Source: Achromobacter pestifer
GTDB lineage: Bacteria; Pseudomonadota; Gammaproteobacteria; Burkholderiales; Burkholderiaceae_B
DNA length: 64,000 nucleotides
NCBI RefSeq assembly: GCF_902859625.1
Contig: NZ_CADIJX010000010.1
Span: forward strand, 1-64,000
Reading direction: 5' to 3'
The position numbers and the translations under genes were made by a program. Of this stretch, positions 16,323 through 25,868 are shown piece by piece (within the stretch, counting starts at the first letter, position 1; the number at the start of each line of letters is the position of its first letter). The notes beneath the pieces are model-generated. The model was given only the letters and a program-made list of their open reading frames with translations. It had not been told where the DNA came from and made no database searches.

Positions 16323-17852
16323 CTAGACCGTTTGCGGGACTTCCGGCTTGCCCTTGCCCTTACCCTTGCCTCGGCGCAGGTAGGACCAGACTTGCAGCAG
16401 GATCAACAAGGCACTGGCGCCGATGAACCAGGCGCTGATCGGACGCTGCACGAACACCGCCAGATCCCCCCGCGACAACAGCAACGCGCGACGGAAGTTC
16501 TCTTCCACCATCGGCCCCAGCACGAAGCCGAGCAGGATGGGGGCCACGGAGAATTCCAGTGTCATCAGGATGGCGCCGATCACACCGAAGGCCAGCACTT
16601 CCCAAATCTGGAAAAGGCTGTTCTGCGTGCTGTACACGCCCACCGCGATGAAGAACAGCGCGGACGGGAACAGATAGCGGTACGGCACCTGCAACAGCTT
16701 GACCCATACGCCGATCAGCGGCACGTTCAGCACCATCAGCAGCACGTTGCCCACCCAGAAGCTGGCGATCAAGCCCCAGAAGATGTCCGGGTGCTCGGTG
16801 ATCAACTGCGGGCCGGGCTGAATGCCCTGGATCAGCAGCGCGCCCAGGATCAGTGCCATCACGGCGTCACCGGGGATGCCCAAGCTCATCGTCGGGATGA
16901 AGTCGACCTGCGTCTTCGAGTGCGACGAGGCTTCCGGCGAGGCCACGCCAGCGATCATGCCGGTGCCGAACTTCTCGGGCGTCCGGGATATCTTGCGTTC
17001 CAGCGCATACGCCACGAACGTCGTGATCGTCGGACCCGTGCCGGGCATGGCGCCGAATAACGTACCCACCGCCGTGCCGCGCACCATCGGCCAGAAGGCC
17101 GTCTTCAATTCCTGCTTGGTGGGCCGCATATCGCGGATACGCAACTTGGCGCCGCTGCCGATGATGGTCATGCGATTGACGCTCATCAGGAAATCGGCCA
17201 CGCCGAACAGGCCCATCGAGATCGCCACCAGTTCCAGGCCGTCGGACAGGTCCAACAGGCCGAACGAGAAGCGGATCGTGCCCGTATTCACGTCCGTGCC
17301 GACCACGCCGCACATCAGACCGAACAGCGTCATGGCAACGCCTTTCAGCGGCGACCCGCGAGACATCGTCGCACCGGCCAGCAGGCCCAACAGCATGATC
17401 GAGAAGATCTCGGTCGGGCCGAACTTGAACGCCACTTCGACCAGCAGCGGCGAAGCGAAGATCATGACGATGATGCCGACCGATGCCGCGAAGAACGAGC
17501 AGATCATCGTGATGCCCAGCGCGGTTCCCCCCTTGCCCTGTTTGGTCAAGGGATAACCGTCAAGACACGTCACCGCGTGCGGCGGATGCGAAGGCAGGTT
17601 GAGCAAGATCGCGCCGATGGCGCCGCCGTACTGCGAACCATAGAAGATGCCGGCCAGCATCAAGATGGCGGGCACGGGCTGCATCACATAGGTCAACGGC
17701 AGCAGGATCGAAATCGCCGACAAGGCGCCCATGCCGGGCAGCACGCCGATGAGGTTGCCCACCAGCACGCCGAAGAACGACCACATCAGGTTGTGCAGCT
17801 GAAACGCGACGCCGAAGCCGTACCAAAGGTCCATCAAAGATTGAGAGATCAT
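16323..17852 (-). CDS. tctA: Tripartite tricarboxylate transporter large permease TctA (second copy)
   Basis: A 509-residue paralogue of the permease at 9156-10661, with the same GVLPGMGALSAISILLPL start motif, an AMPGTGPTITTFVAYALERK repeat motif, and the C-terminal PMVEENFRRALLLSRGD. A lysine-glycine-rich tail (RRGKGKGKGKPE) is specific to this copy. It follows tctB by six bases. With the tctDE genes nearby it matches the citrate/tricarboxylate type of locus, but no TctC receptor is adjacent. Confidence 0.95.
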   Translation of the reverse strand: MISQSLMDLWYGFGVAFQLHNLMWSFFGVLVGNLIGVLPGMGALSAISILLPLTYVMQPVPAILMLAGIFYGSQYGGAIGAILLNLPSHPPHAVTCLDGYPLTKQGKGGTALGITMICSFFAASVGIIVMIFASPLLVEVAFKFGPTEIFSIMLLGLLAGATMSRGSPLKGVAMTLFGLMCGVVGTDVNTGTIRFSFGLLDLSDGLELVAISMGLFGVADFLMSVNRMTIIGSGAKLRIRDMRPTKQELKTAFWPMVRGTAVGTLFGAMPGTGPTITTFVAYALERKISRTPEKFGTGMIAGVASPEASSHSKTQVDFIPTMSLGIPGDAVMALILGALLIQGIQPGPQLITEHPDIFWGLIASFWVGNVLLMVLNVPLIGVWVKLLQVPYRYLFPSALFFIAVGVYSTQNSLFQIWEVLAFGVIGAILMTLEFSVAPILLGFVLGPMVEENFRRALLLSRGDLAVFVQRPISAWFIGASALLILLQVWSYLRRGKGKGKGKPEVPQTV

Positions 17853-17858
17853 GGCGCT

Positions 17859-18332
17859 TCAACCCCAACGAAACAGCGGCAACTGCAATTGCAGCGCCCA
17901 CCAGAACACGACGACCGCGATCGCGGACATCGCGAGCGACAGCAGGATGGCTTGCTTGATGGTGTTCTTGCGATCACCCAGCGCCGAGATGAATACGATG
18001 GCGAAGGTCGCCGGCAGCAGGCCGCCGTAGTGGCCCAGCAGCAGGAATGCCAGCGTGCCCAACAAGATGCAGGCGCCGCCTCGGAAATCGGGCAAGCCAT
18101 GCGCATGGCCATCACCCGGCGCGGGCGGCGTGGAATCGCCTGAACGCGCCGACAAGGCGATCAGCACGCCCGTCAACGCCAGCAAGCCGCCCAGCGCGGC
18201 GGGGAAGAACCCCGGCCCCATGTGGCTCAACGTGCCGATGTGGTAATCGGTGCCCCCGTATATCGCCCCCAACCCGATCAGGACCATCAGCGCGCCGCCG
18301 TAGTAGTCCTTTCTGTTGATATTTTTTTGCAC
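17859..18332 (-). CDS. tctB: Tripartite tricarboxylate transporter small subunit TctB (second copy)
   Basis: A 157-residue protein with four predicted membrane helices and the TctB pattern (KDYYGGALMVLIGLGAIYGG, then GTLSHMGPGFFPAALG). It is the first gene of the tctBA pair. Its promoter must lie in the roughly 200-base gap before it, since a terminator closes the tctDE transcript just upstream. Confidence 0.92.
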   Translation of the reverse strand: MQKNINRKDYYGGALMVLIGLGAIYGGTDYHIGTLSHMGPGFFPAALGGLLALTGVLIALSARSGDSTPPAPGDGHAHGLPDFRGGACILLGTLAFLLLGHYGGLLPATFAIVFISALGDRKNTIKQAILLSLAMSAIAVVVFWWALQLQLPLFRWG

Positions 18333-18526
18333 TCCATCCTCCGTCCTGGTGCAGGGCCGTGCCGGCCCTGGATGCGATGCTCGAAACGAGCGTCGCCCGG
18401 CCCTTAACAGCGAGCCTGCGCGCAGATTACGGAGGGAAGCTGCTAATCCGCTTTCTATGCGCTGTCGCGTTCCTGAATTCGGGGGTTATCCCTGAGCAGA
18501 AGCGGCACAAGAAAGGAGGGAGATGG

Positions 18527-18553
18527 AAAAAAATTTGAAAGCCAAGCGGCTTT
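18527..18553 (-). terminator. Intrinsic terminator of the rppH-tctD-tctE transcript
   Basis: On the minus strand AAAGCC-GCTT-GGCTTT is followed by CAAA and seven T residues. The hairpin overlaps the tctE stop codon. It separates the regulatory genes from the tctBA transporter transcript. Confidence 0.8.
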
Positions 18554-20084
18554 ACTGGTCGCCCTTGAGCTCGACATCGAGCGGCCGCGGGTACTGGGAT
18601 ACGGTCGGGGCAAGCGGCAGCCAAAGCACCGAGGCCAGACCCACGCCGCCTTGCTCGTTGGACTCGCCATCGCGCAGTTCGATGTCACCATCGTTGCGGC
18701 GCGCATAGGCGCGGGCGATCGCCAGGCCCAGGCCCGAACCCGACGAGGTGACCGGCTTGTCCGTGCCTACCCGTTCAAAGCGGGCGAAAGCACGGCTGCG
18801 CAGGACGGGATCCAGGCCGGGGCCATTGTCAGACACCGCTACCTCGGCCCGGTTTTCCAGGCGGCAGACCGACACCGTGATGCGCGCGCCGACGGGTGCG
18901 TAATGAATGGCGTTGTGCACCAGGTTGGATAAGGCTTCGTGCAGTTCAGCTTCACTGCCGGACACGGGCACCGGAATCTCGGGCCCCTCTTCCGACCCCG
19001 CCGGCACCCACCCCAGGTCCTGCTGCTTTTCATGAGCCAGCGGCAAATACTGCAACACGACTTCGCGCGAGACGGCGTTCATATCCAACACCTGCCGCGG
19101 CAACTGGTCTGCCTGATTGGCGTGCGCCAGGGACAGCAACTGCTCGGTCAGGCGGCGCGTGCGCCCCAGTTGATCCACGATGGCGCGCAGGCCTTCGCGT
19201 GTACGGGCGGGATCACGTTCGCGCAGCGCGTATTGCGCCTGCGTCAGCATGATGGCCAGCGGCGTGCGCAGTTGATGCGAAGCGTCGGCCAGGAAGTGCG
19301 ACTGTTCGTCCAGGACGCGGCGATAGCGGGCGATATGGTGATTGACGGCGTCGACCAGCGGCGCCACTTCGCTGGGCACGCGCGAGGCATCCAGCGGGGT
19401 CAGGTCATCGGGACGGCGGTTGCGGATATCGGCACGCAGGCGGCGCAACGGCTTCAGCGCCCACGACACGCCCCACCAGACCAGCACGACAACCAGCGCC
19501 AGCATCCGCGCATCACGCAGGATTTCCTGGCGCCGCGCGTTGTTTTCGGCTTCGATCCGCTTGCCCGTGCTTTCCGCCACCACGACCAGCACCTGACGGT
19601 GCAGCCCCTGGTAATAGAGATCGCGCACGACCGCCACCACCCGCACGGGGTCGTTACGGTAAACGCCGTCATAGAAAATGGGCTGAGCGTTGGAGCGCGG
19701 CCACGTGGGGGGACGCGGCATCTCAGGCATGCCCAGCAGCGTCTTGCCCTGGTTGACGGGCACGGCGGCCCCGTCCGGCAGCGGCGGGTCGATCTGTTCA
19801 ATGCGGAAATACTTGCGCAAGCCCGCGCGGGATTCAAGCATCACCTGCGCGTAGAGCGGTGTGGCCACCTGGAGATTGCCGTCCGGGGTGAACTCCAGGC
19901 TGCTTTCCAGCACGCGAGCGGGCTCCACCAGCGCGCTGTCATAGGCCTCGTTGGTGATTTCTGACAGCGTGCGGTAGTCATTCAGGCTGTCGATGACCAG
20001 CAGCGCCACCACGCCGGGCAGCAGCAAGATGATCAGCAGCGCGCGGATGCCAACGCGGGGCAACCCGGGAATCCGCAGGCTCAC
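18552..20084 (-). CDS. tctE: TctE-type sensor histidine kinase
   Basis: A 510-residue membrane histidine kinase. A first membrane helix (about residues 13-32), a periplasmic sensor region of about 160 residues (the TctE/2CSK N-terminal type) and a second helix (about 193-210) precede the HisKA domain with phospho-acceptor His270 (ADASHQLRTPLA). The ATPase domain has N (LVHNAIHY) and G boxes (DNGPGLDP, GSGLGLAIA). Translation starts with GTG directly after the tctD stop (TAAGTG). It probably controls the neighbouring tctBA genes in response to a carboxylate. Confidence 0.92.
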   Translation of the reverse strand: MSLRIPGLPRVGIRALLIILLLPGVVALLVIDSLNDYRTLSEITNEAYDSALVEPARVLESSLEFTPDGNLQVATPLYAQVMLESRAGLRKYFRIEQIDPPLPDGAAVPVNQGKTLLGMPEMPRPPTWPRSNAQPIFYDGVYRNDPVRVVAVVRDLYYQGLHRQVLVVVAESTGKRIEAENNARRQEILRDARMLALVVVLVWWGVSWALKPLRRLRADIRNRRPDDLTPLDASRVPSEVAPLVDAVNHHIARYRRVLDEQSHFLADASHQLRTPLAIMLTQAQYALRERDPARTREGLRAIVDQLGRTRRLTEQLLSLAHANQADQLPRQVLDMNAVSREVVLQYLPLAHEKQQDLGWVPAGSEEGPEIPVPVSGSEAELHEALSNLVHNAIHYAPVGARITVSVCRLENRAEVAVSDNGPGLDPVLRSRAFARFERVGTDKPVTSSGSGLGLAIARAYARRNDGDIELRDGESNEQGGVGLASVLWLPLAPTVSQYPRPLDVELKGDQ

Positions 20085-20771
20085 TTAGGTTTCCGCGGAC
20101 TCGCTGGCAACGCTTTCCAGCATGTAACCCAGCCCGCGCACCGTCACGATCCGCACGTCGCTGCCGGCCAGCTTCTTGCGAAGGCGGTGCAGCACAACTT
20201 CGATGGCATCGGGATTGGCTTCGCTGTCGTGCGTGAAGACCTTGCCGAACAGCTGCGACTTGTCCACCGGATAGCCGCTGCGGGTCAGCAGCGCCGCCAG
20301 CGCGGCGTGCTCGCGCGGCGTCAGGAACAATAAGGAGCCATCCAGCGTGAAGGCGCGGCTTTCACTGTCGTAGGACAGGGAACCGCATTGCAGGCGAGGA
20401 TGTTGGCGGCCGCGGCTGCGGCGCACCAGCGCGGTCAGCCGCGCTTCCAGTTCTTCCAGCGCAAAAGGCTTGGTCAGGAAATCGTCCGCGCCCAGGTTCA
20501 GGCCACGCACCCTGTCCTGCAACGCGCCTTGGGCGGTCAGCAGCAGGACGGGCGTGCGGTCGTCCCGGTTGCGCATTTCGCGCAGGACGACCAACCCGTG
20601 CTTGTCGGGCAGACGCAAGTCCATGACGATGGCGTCGTATTCGGTGCCCGCCATGAAAGCCTCGGCCGTGCGAGCATCTGCCGCGTGATCCGGCACGAAC
20701 CCGCTTTGGGCGAGTGCGCGCATCAACCAGGACGCCATGTCCCGTTCGTCTTCAACCAACAATATGCGCAT
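20085..20771 (-). CDS. tctD: TctD-type response regulator
   Basis: A 228-residue OmpR-family regulator. The receiver domain has the acidic pair (VEDERD), phospho-acceptor Asp51 ([11 protein letters not shown]) and the conserved Lys in [15 protein letters not shown] winged-helix domain follows ([34 protein letters not shown]). The start at 20771 lies inside the end of rppH (20-base overlap), which would couple its translation to RppH. It is the partner of TctE. Confidence 0.94.
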   Translation of the reverse strand: MRILLVEDERDMASWLMRALAQSGFVPDHAADARTAEAFMAGTEYDAIVMDLRLPDKHGLVVLREMRNRDDRTPVLLLTAQGALQDRVRGLNLGADDFLTKPFALEELEARLTALVRRSRGRQHPRLQCGSLSYDSESRAFTLDGSLLFLTPREHAALAALLTRSGYPVDKSQLFGKVFTHDSEANPDAIEVVLHRLRKKLAGSDVRIVTVRGLGYMLESVASESAET

Positions 20772-21324
20772 GACCGTCCGTTCCTTCGGGCAAATTATCT
20801 GCCGCCCGCTGTCCATGCACGCGCTGACGCAGGTAGCGGGTTTCGTGATGACGCCGAAAAAGGATCGCCGACAACTCGTTCAACGCTTGGGTATAGACGT
20901 CGCGCTTGAATTCGATCACGGCGTCCAGGGGTACCCAATACTGGCTCCAGCGCCAGGCATCGAATTCCGGATGCTGCGTCGCTCGCAAGCACACATCACT
21001 GTCACGTCCCACCAGGCGCAACAAGAACCAAATCTGTTTTTGTCCTTTATAGTGGCCACGCCACTCACGCCGGACGAAGTGATCGGGCACGTTATAACGT
21101 AACCAATCGCGTGTACGCCCCAAAATACGGACATGCTCGGGCTTCAAGCCCACCTCTTCATGGAGTTCGCGATACATGGCCTGCACCGGGCTTTCGCCAT
21201 ATTTGATGCCGCCCTGGGGGAACTGCCATGCATGTTCCCTGATACGCTTGCCCCAAAAGACCTCGTTTCGACTGTTGACGAGAATGATGCCGACATTGGG
21301 GCGGTAGCCTTCGCGATCAAGCAT
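20752..21324 (-). CDS. rppH: RNA pyrophosphohydrolase
   Basis: Removes pyrophosphate from the 5' triphosphate end of transcripts and so triggers RNase E-dependent mRNA decay. The 190-residue protein has the Nudix box at residues 38-60 (GGIKYGE, then RELHEEVGL) and the RppH-specific [17 protein letters not shown]. It is divergent from proS with only 65 bases between the starts. The 3' end overlaps tctD. Confidence 0.95.
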   Translation of the reverse strand: MLDREGYRPNVGIILVNSRNEVFWGKRIREHAWQFPQGGIKYGESPVQAMYRELHEEVGLKPEHVRILGRTRDWLRYNVPDHFVRREWRGHYKGQKQIWFLLRLVGRDSDVCLRATQHPEFDAWRWSQYWVPLDAVIEFKRDVYTQALNELSAILFRRHHETRYLRQRVHGQRAADNLPEGTDGHAHIVG

Positions 21325-21389
21325 GGGCCACCCCCACCGAATTCAATACAATTACAGTCGATTATACGTATCTGCTGCCACCTTTAAAC

Positions 21390-23120
21390 ATGCGCGCATC
21401 CAACTACCACATCAACACCCTCAAAGAAGCCCCTTCCGAAGCCGAAGTCGCCAGCCATCAGCTGATGACCCGGGCCGGGATGATCCGCAAACTCGCGGGC
21501 GGCATCTACACCTACATGCCCCTGGGCCTGAAGATCATCCGCAAGGTCGAGGCTATCGTCCGGGAGGAAATGAATGCCTCGGGCGCCATCGAGCTGCTGA
21601 TGCCGGTGGTGCAACCCGCCGAGCTCTGGCAGGAATCGGGCCGCTGGGAGCAATACGGCGCCGAACTCCTGCGCATCAAGGACCGCCACCAGCGCGATTT
21701 CGTGCTGCAACCGACGTCAGAGGAAGTCATCACCGACATCGCGCGCAATGAAATCCACAGCTATCGCCAGCTGCCGCTGAATTTCTATCACATTCAGACC
21801 AAGTTCCGGGACGAACGCCGCCCCCGCTTCGGCCTGATGCGCGGCCGTGAATTCACCATGAAGGATGCCTATTCCTTCGACCGCGACGAAGCTGGCGCCG
21901 GAAAGAGCTATGACAACATGTACGCCGCGTACATGCGGATTTTCAACCGCCTGGGTCTGCAATTCCGCGCCGTGGCGGCCGATACGGGCTCCATCGGCGG
22001 CACGCGCAGCCATGAGTTCCAGGTGATTGCCGACACCGGCGAAGACCTGCTGGTCTACAACGCCGACAGCGACTACGCCGCCAACATCGAGCTGGCCGAA
22101 GCCGTGGCGCTGTACCCGACCCGTGGCGCAGCCACCCAGGCCATGGCGGACGTACCCACGCCGGGCGCGGCCAAGTGCGAGGACGTGGCCAAGCTGCTTG
22201 GCCTGCCGCTGGAAAAGACGATCAAGTCGATCGTTCTGGCCACCGACGGCGACAAGGGCCAGGTGGATGTCTGGCTGCTGCTCTTGCGCGGCGACCACGA
22301 GCTGAATGAAATCAAGGCTGGCAAGCTGCCGGGCCTGGCGGGCTTCCGCTTTGCCACCGAAAGCGAGATCGTCGAGCATTTCGGCTGCAAGCCCGGCTAT
22401 CTGGGCCCGGTCAAGACCGCCAAGCCGGTGCATGTGATTGCCGACCGCACGGTCGCCAACATGGCCGATTTCGTCTGCGGCGCCAACAAGGAAGACTTCC
22501 ACACCCAGGGAGTAAACTGGGGCCGCGACCTGCCCGAGCCCGAGCTCGTGGCCGATCTGCGCAACGTGGTCGCGGGTGACCCGTCGCCGGATGGCAAGGG
22601 CACGCTCTCTATCCAACGCGGCATCGAAGTGGGGCACGTTTTCTACCTGGGCAAGAAGTACTCCGAAGCCCTGAAAGCCACCTTCCTGGACGAAACCGGC
22701 AAGCCGGCCGTCCTGGAAATGGGCTGCTACGGCATTGGCGTGACCCGCATCGTGGGCGCAGCCATCGAGCAGAACCACGACGCCCGCGGCATCATCTGGC
22801 CCCGCGCGATCGCCCCGTTTGAAGTGGTGATCTGCCCGGTGGGCTGGGGCAAAAGTGAAACCGTGCGTGACACGGCCCAAAAGCTCTATGAATCCCTGCT
22901 GGCGCGCGGCGTGGACGTCATCCTGGATGACCGCGATGCCCGCCCGGGAGTGATGTTCGCCGAGTGGGAATTGATCGGTGCCCCCCTGCGTGTAACAGTT
23001 GGAGAACGCGGCTTGAACGATGGTGTGGTGGAATTGCAGGCCCGTCGGGAAACCGAAGCCGCCAAGATTCCGGTAGAGTCCGCGCTTGAAACGGTGCTGA
23101 CGAAACTCGACACCCTTTAA
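21390..23120 (+). CDS. proS: Prolyl-tRNA synthetase
   Basis: Charges tRNA-Pro. The 576-residue protein is the bacterial type. Class II motif 1 and 2 regions lie early ([10 protein letters not shown], then [17 protein letters not shown]). An inserted editing domain of the YbaK fold follows (about residues 225-400; for example [17 protein letters not shown]). Motif 3 is [13 protein letters not shown], followed by a C-terminal anticodon-binding domain. The editing insertion clears Ala-tRNA-Pro. A stand-alone YbaK-fold protein that may complement this proofreading is at 30361-30858. Confidence 0.97.
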   Translation: MRASNYHINTLKEAPSEAEVASHQLMTRAGMIRKLAGGIYTYMPLGLKIIRKVEAIVREEMNASGAIELLMPVVQPAELWQESGRWEQYGAELLRIKDRHQRDFVLQPTSEEVITDIARNEIHSYRQLPLNFYHIQTKFRDERRPRFGLMRGREFTMKDAYSFDRDEAGAGKSYDNMYAAYMRIFNRLGLQFRAVAADTGSIGGTRSHEFQVIADTGEDLLVYNADSDYAANIELAEAVALYPTRGAATQAMADVPTPGAAKCEDVAKLLGLPLEKTIKSIVLATDGDKGQVDVWLLLLRGDHELNEIKAGKLPGLAGFRFATESEIVEHFGCKPGYLGPVKTAKPVHVIADRTVANMADFVCGANKEDFHTQGVNWGRDLPEPELVADLRNVVAGDPSPDGKGTLSIQRGIEVGHVFYLGKKYSEALKATFLDETGKPAVLEMGCYGIGVTRIVGAAIEQNHDARGIIWPRAIAPFEVVICPVGWGKSETVRDTAQKLYESLLARGVDVILDDRDARPGVMFAEWELIGAPLRVTVGERGLNDGVVELQARRETEAAKIPVESALETVLTKLDTL

Positions 23121-23178
23121 ACCCTATAGCCACTACGGACTTCCCGCGTCCCGATTCGCATCAATTCCTATCCGTACC

Positions 23179-23601
23179 GTGACCGACCCGAAGTCCTCCG
23201 AATCCCTCCTGCAAGTCCGTGTCTACTACGAAGACACGGATGCGGGCGGGGTGGTTTTCTACGCTAACTACTTGAAATTCCTGGAACGCGCACGCACCGA
23301 GTGGCTGCGCGACCTGGGAGTCAACCAGTCCGGGCTGGCCGCCACCGAGCAACGTTTATTCGTTGTCCGCTCCTTGGACATGTCCTACCGGAAACCAGCC
23401 AGACTGGACGATTTGCTTACCATACGCAGCCGAGTCACCAAACTGGGCCGCGCTTCGATACACTTCGCGCAGCGCGCGGAACGCAACGGGGAACTGCTTG
23501 CCGAAGGCAACATCCAAGTCTGCTGTGTCGATGCTATTCACATGCGGCCGGCGGAGTTGCCGGCTGACGTTCGCGCAAAACTGGAATTCATTCAGGAATA
23601 A
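23179..23601 (+). CDS. ybgC: Tol-Pal-associated acyl-CoA thioesterase YbgC
   Basis: A 140-residue hot-dog-fold thioesterase, the usual first gene of the tol-pal operon. The family motif YYEDTDAGGVVFYANYLKF contains the catalytic Asp21. The position held by His in E. coli YbgC is Tyr28 here, a substitution also found in other family members. Translation starts with GTG at 23179. It lies 58 bases after proS and two bases before tolQ. Confidence 0.93.
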   Translation: MTDPKSSESLLQVRVYYEDTDAGGVVFYANYLKFLERARTEWLRDLGVNQSGLAATEQRLFVVRSLDMSYRKPARLDDLLTIRSRVTKLGRASIHFAQRAERNGELLAEGNIQVCCVDAIHMRPAELPADVRAKLEFIQE

Positions 23602-23603
23602 CC

Positions 23604-24284
23604 ATGCAAGTCACCAACGACATGTCGTTGCTTTCGCTGATTTCGCACGCCAGCGTGCCCGTCCAGTTGATCATGCTGTTGCTGTTGGGCATTTCGATCA
23701 TGTCCTGGACCTATATTTTCGCCAAGCGTCTGGCCATCAAGCGCGCCCATACCCAGACCCGCCGCTTTGAAGACGACTTCTGGTCGGGTGGCGACCTGTC
23801 CATGCTGCAACAGGCCGTGGCCTCGCGCCGCGACGAACAAGGCGCGCTGGCCCGCATCTTCGATGCCGGCATGACCGAATTCCTGAAGGCCCGCCGGGGC
23901 AATGCCTCTGGCGATGCCACGGCATTGCTGGACGGCCCGCGCCGCGCCATGCGCGCCGCCTACCAGCGCGAAATGGATTCGCTGGAATCGCACCTGAACT
24001 TCCTGGCGTCCGCCGGTTCGGTATCGCCCTACATCGGCCTGCTGGGCACGGTCTGGGGGATCATGCACGCCTTCATCGGCTTGTCGAACATGCAGCAGGC
24101 CACGCTGGCCTCGGTGGCTCCCGGTATCGCGGAAGCACTGATCGCCACCGCGATCGGCCTGTTCGCCGCCATCCCGGCCGTGGTCGCCTACAACCGCTTC
24201 ACGAATGACATCGATCGTATCTCGATCCGTTTTGACAGCTTCGTCGATGAATTCCTGAACATTCTGCAACGGCAGGTGCGCTAA
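23604..24284 (+). CDS. tolQ: Tol-Pal motor subunit TolQ
   Basis: A 226-residue inner-membrane protein with three membrane helices (about residues 13-35, 128-150 and 165-190). With TolR it forms a proton-driven motor that energises TolA during division. The helix-2 region SAGSVSPYIGLLGTVWGIMH is highly characteristic of TolQ/ExbB/MotA. It shares one base with tolR (TAATG). Confidence 0.96.
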   Translation: MQVTNDMSLLSLISHASVPVQLIMLLLLGISIMSWTYIFAKRLAIKRAHTQTRRFEDDFWSGGDLSMLQQAVASRRDEQGALARIFDAGMTEFLKARRGNASGDATALLDGPRRAMRAAYQREMDSLESHLNFLASAGSVSPYIGLLGTVWGIMHAFIGLSNMQQATLASVAPGIAEALIATAIGLFAAIPAVVAYNRFTNDIDRISIRFDSFVDEFLNILQRQVR

Positions 24285-24745
24285 TGCCCTCGGTAAGCTC
24301 ACGCGGCAGGTCCGGCCGCCGCATGAAGGCCGACATCAACGTGGTGCCGTACATCGACGTGATGCTGGTGCTGCTGGTCATCTTCATGGTGACGGCGCCC
24401 CTGATCACGCCCGGGCTGATCCAGTTGCCTTCGGTCGGCGCAGCGTCCGACGTACCAGTGAAGCCGCTGGAAGTCCAGATTTCGGAAGACGGCAAGATCG
24501 CGCTGCGCCTGCGCGAACCCGGCGCGACGATGCAAGACATCGCGCGCCCTGAGCTGGTGGCGCAAGTGCGTTCGCGTATTACCGCGGAAACACCGGTGGT
24601 CATTGCCGCTGACGGCAAGGTGCCCTACGAGACGGTCGTGAAGGTGATGGACGAACTGCGCACCAACGGCATCACCCGCCTGGGCCTGCTGGTGGATCAG
24701 TCCGCCGCCGGCGCCTCCCAGCCCGCATCCGCGAAAAAACGCTAA
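24284..24745 (+). CDS. tolR: Tol-Pal motor subunit TolR
   Basis: A 153-residue protein with a single N-terminal membrane helix carrying the proton-relay residue Asp25 (YIDVMLVLLVIFMV). The periplasmic ExbD-like domain follows (KIALRLREPGATMQD, TPVVIAADGKVPYE). It works with TolQ and TolA. A GCCGGC dyad lies in the 39-base gap before tolA. Confidence 0.95.
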   Translation: MPSVSSRGRSGRRMKADINVVPYIDVMLVLLVIFMVTAPLITPGLIQLPSVGAASDVPVKPLEVQISEDGKIALRLREPGATMQDIARPELVAQVRSRITAETPVVIAADGKVPYETVVKVMDELRTNGITRLGLLVDQSAAGASQPASAKKR

Positions 24746-24784
24746 CGCGCCGCCTTCCGCCGGCTTGGCCGGCATGCACCGCAC

Positions 24785-25858
24785 ATGACGCCACCCATTA
24801 TTCGACACCGCAGCGGCCCCCCGGCCACCCCGCCCAACAACGACAACCGGAATGCGCTCATTCTGGCTGTGGCGGTGCACCTGCTGCTGCTGGTCGCCCT
24901 GATCTTTGGCGTGAACTGGCGCACGGAGGCTCCTGGCCCCGTCGAAGTCCAGCTTTGGGCCGACGGCAATTCGCCCGTCGCGCCGCCGCCCACGCCGCAG
25001 CCCGAACAACCCAAGCCGCCCCCAAAGCCCGAGCCGGAGCCCGAGCCTGAAAAGGCCCCTCAGCCGCCGCCCGCGCCTGCGCCCAAGCCCGAACCCGCCC
25101 CCGAGGTTCAGCCCAAGACCGAGGAAGTGGATCCGGAGATCGCGATCCAGGAAGCCAAGAAGAAGCGCGAGCAGGAAGAAAAGGCTCGCCAGGCTGCCGA
25201 GGCCGCGAAGGAAAAAGCACGCCTGGAAGACGAGCGCAAGCAGGCTGAATTGAAGGAAAAGAAGCGCCTGGAGCAAGAACGCCAGGCCGCCGAGAAAGCG
25301 GCTGCCGAAAAGGCGGCTGCGGACAAGGCTGCTGCGGATAAGGCGGCCGCCGAGAAAGCCGCTGCCGAGAAGACCGCCGCAGAGAAGAAGGCCAAGGACG
25401 ACGCCGCCAAGAAGGCAGCCGCTGAAAAAGCCGCCGCTGACAAGGCTGCTGCCGAGAAAGCCGCGGCAGCCAAGAAGGCGGCTGCGGACAAGGCCCTGAA
25501 GGATGCATTCCGCAACGACGCGCTGGGTGCCGCAGGCATCCCCGGCGGCACGGCGGATCGCAACCAGGCGGGCGGCGGACGCGATAACGGCTATGCCGCC
25601 AAGGTGCGCGCTTGCATCCTTCCGGGCGTGGCCTATCAGCCCCCGCCACGCAGTGGCTCCGGGAATCCGACGGCACAATACCGGGTACAGTTAGGTACTG
25701 ACGGGAAGGTTAACGGCGTGTCCTTGACCGAATCCTCGGGCAACCCGGCATTCGACCGCGCGGTCGAAACCGGTATCCGCCGTTGCAACCCCTTCCCGAA
25801 GCCCTCCACGGGCGGCTACGAAAAGTTCATTGACGTAGTGCACAAAATGTATGATTGA
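24785..25858 (+). CDS. tolA: Tol-Pal envelope-spanning protein TolA
   Basis: A 357-residue protein anchored by one membrane helix (about residues 20-40). It bridges the periplasm to TolB and Pal. A proline-rich stretch (about 55-100; KPPPKPEPEPEPE) is followed by a long Ala-Lys-Glu coiled coil (about 120-240) of repeated AAEKAAADKAA units. A small C-terminal TonB-like domain has one disulfide pair candidate (KVRACILPGV and IRRCNPFP). Low complexity makes it prone to repeat-length change. Stop is ten bases before the tolB start. Confidence 0.95.
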   Translation: MTPPIIRHRSGPPATPPNNDNRNALILAVAVHLLLLVALIFGVNWRTEAPGPVEVQLWADGNSPVAPPPTPQPEQPKPPPKPEPEPEPEKAPQPPPAPAPKPEPAPEVQPKTEEVDPEIAIQEAKKKREQEEKARQAAEAAKEKARLEDERKQAELKEKKRLEQERQAAEKAAAEKAAADKAAADKAAAEKAAAEKTAAEKKAKDDAAKKAAAEKAAADKAAAEKAAAAKKAAADKALKDAFRNDALGAAGIPGGTADRNQAGGGRDNGYAAKVRACILPGVAYQPPPRSGSGNPTAQYRVQLGTDGKVNGVSLTESSGNPAFDRAVETGIRRCNPFPKPSTGGYEKFIDVVHKMYD

Positions 25859-25868
25859 CAGGAGATTG

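Noticed and set aside
24299-25678. A 459-codon frame opposite tolR and tolA
   Set aside because: It mirrors the Ala-Lys repeats of TolA and has low-complexity Leu-Gly content; no family features.
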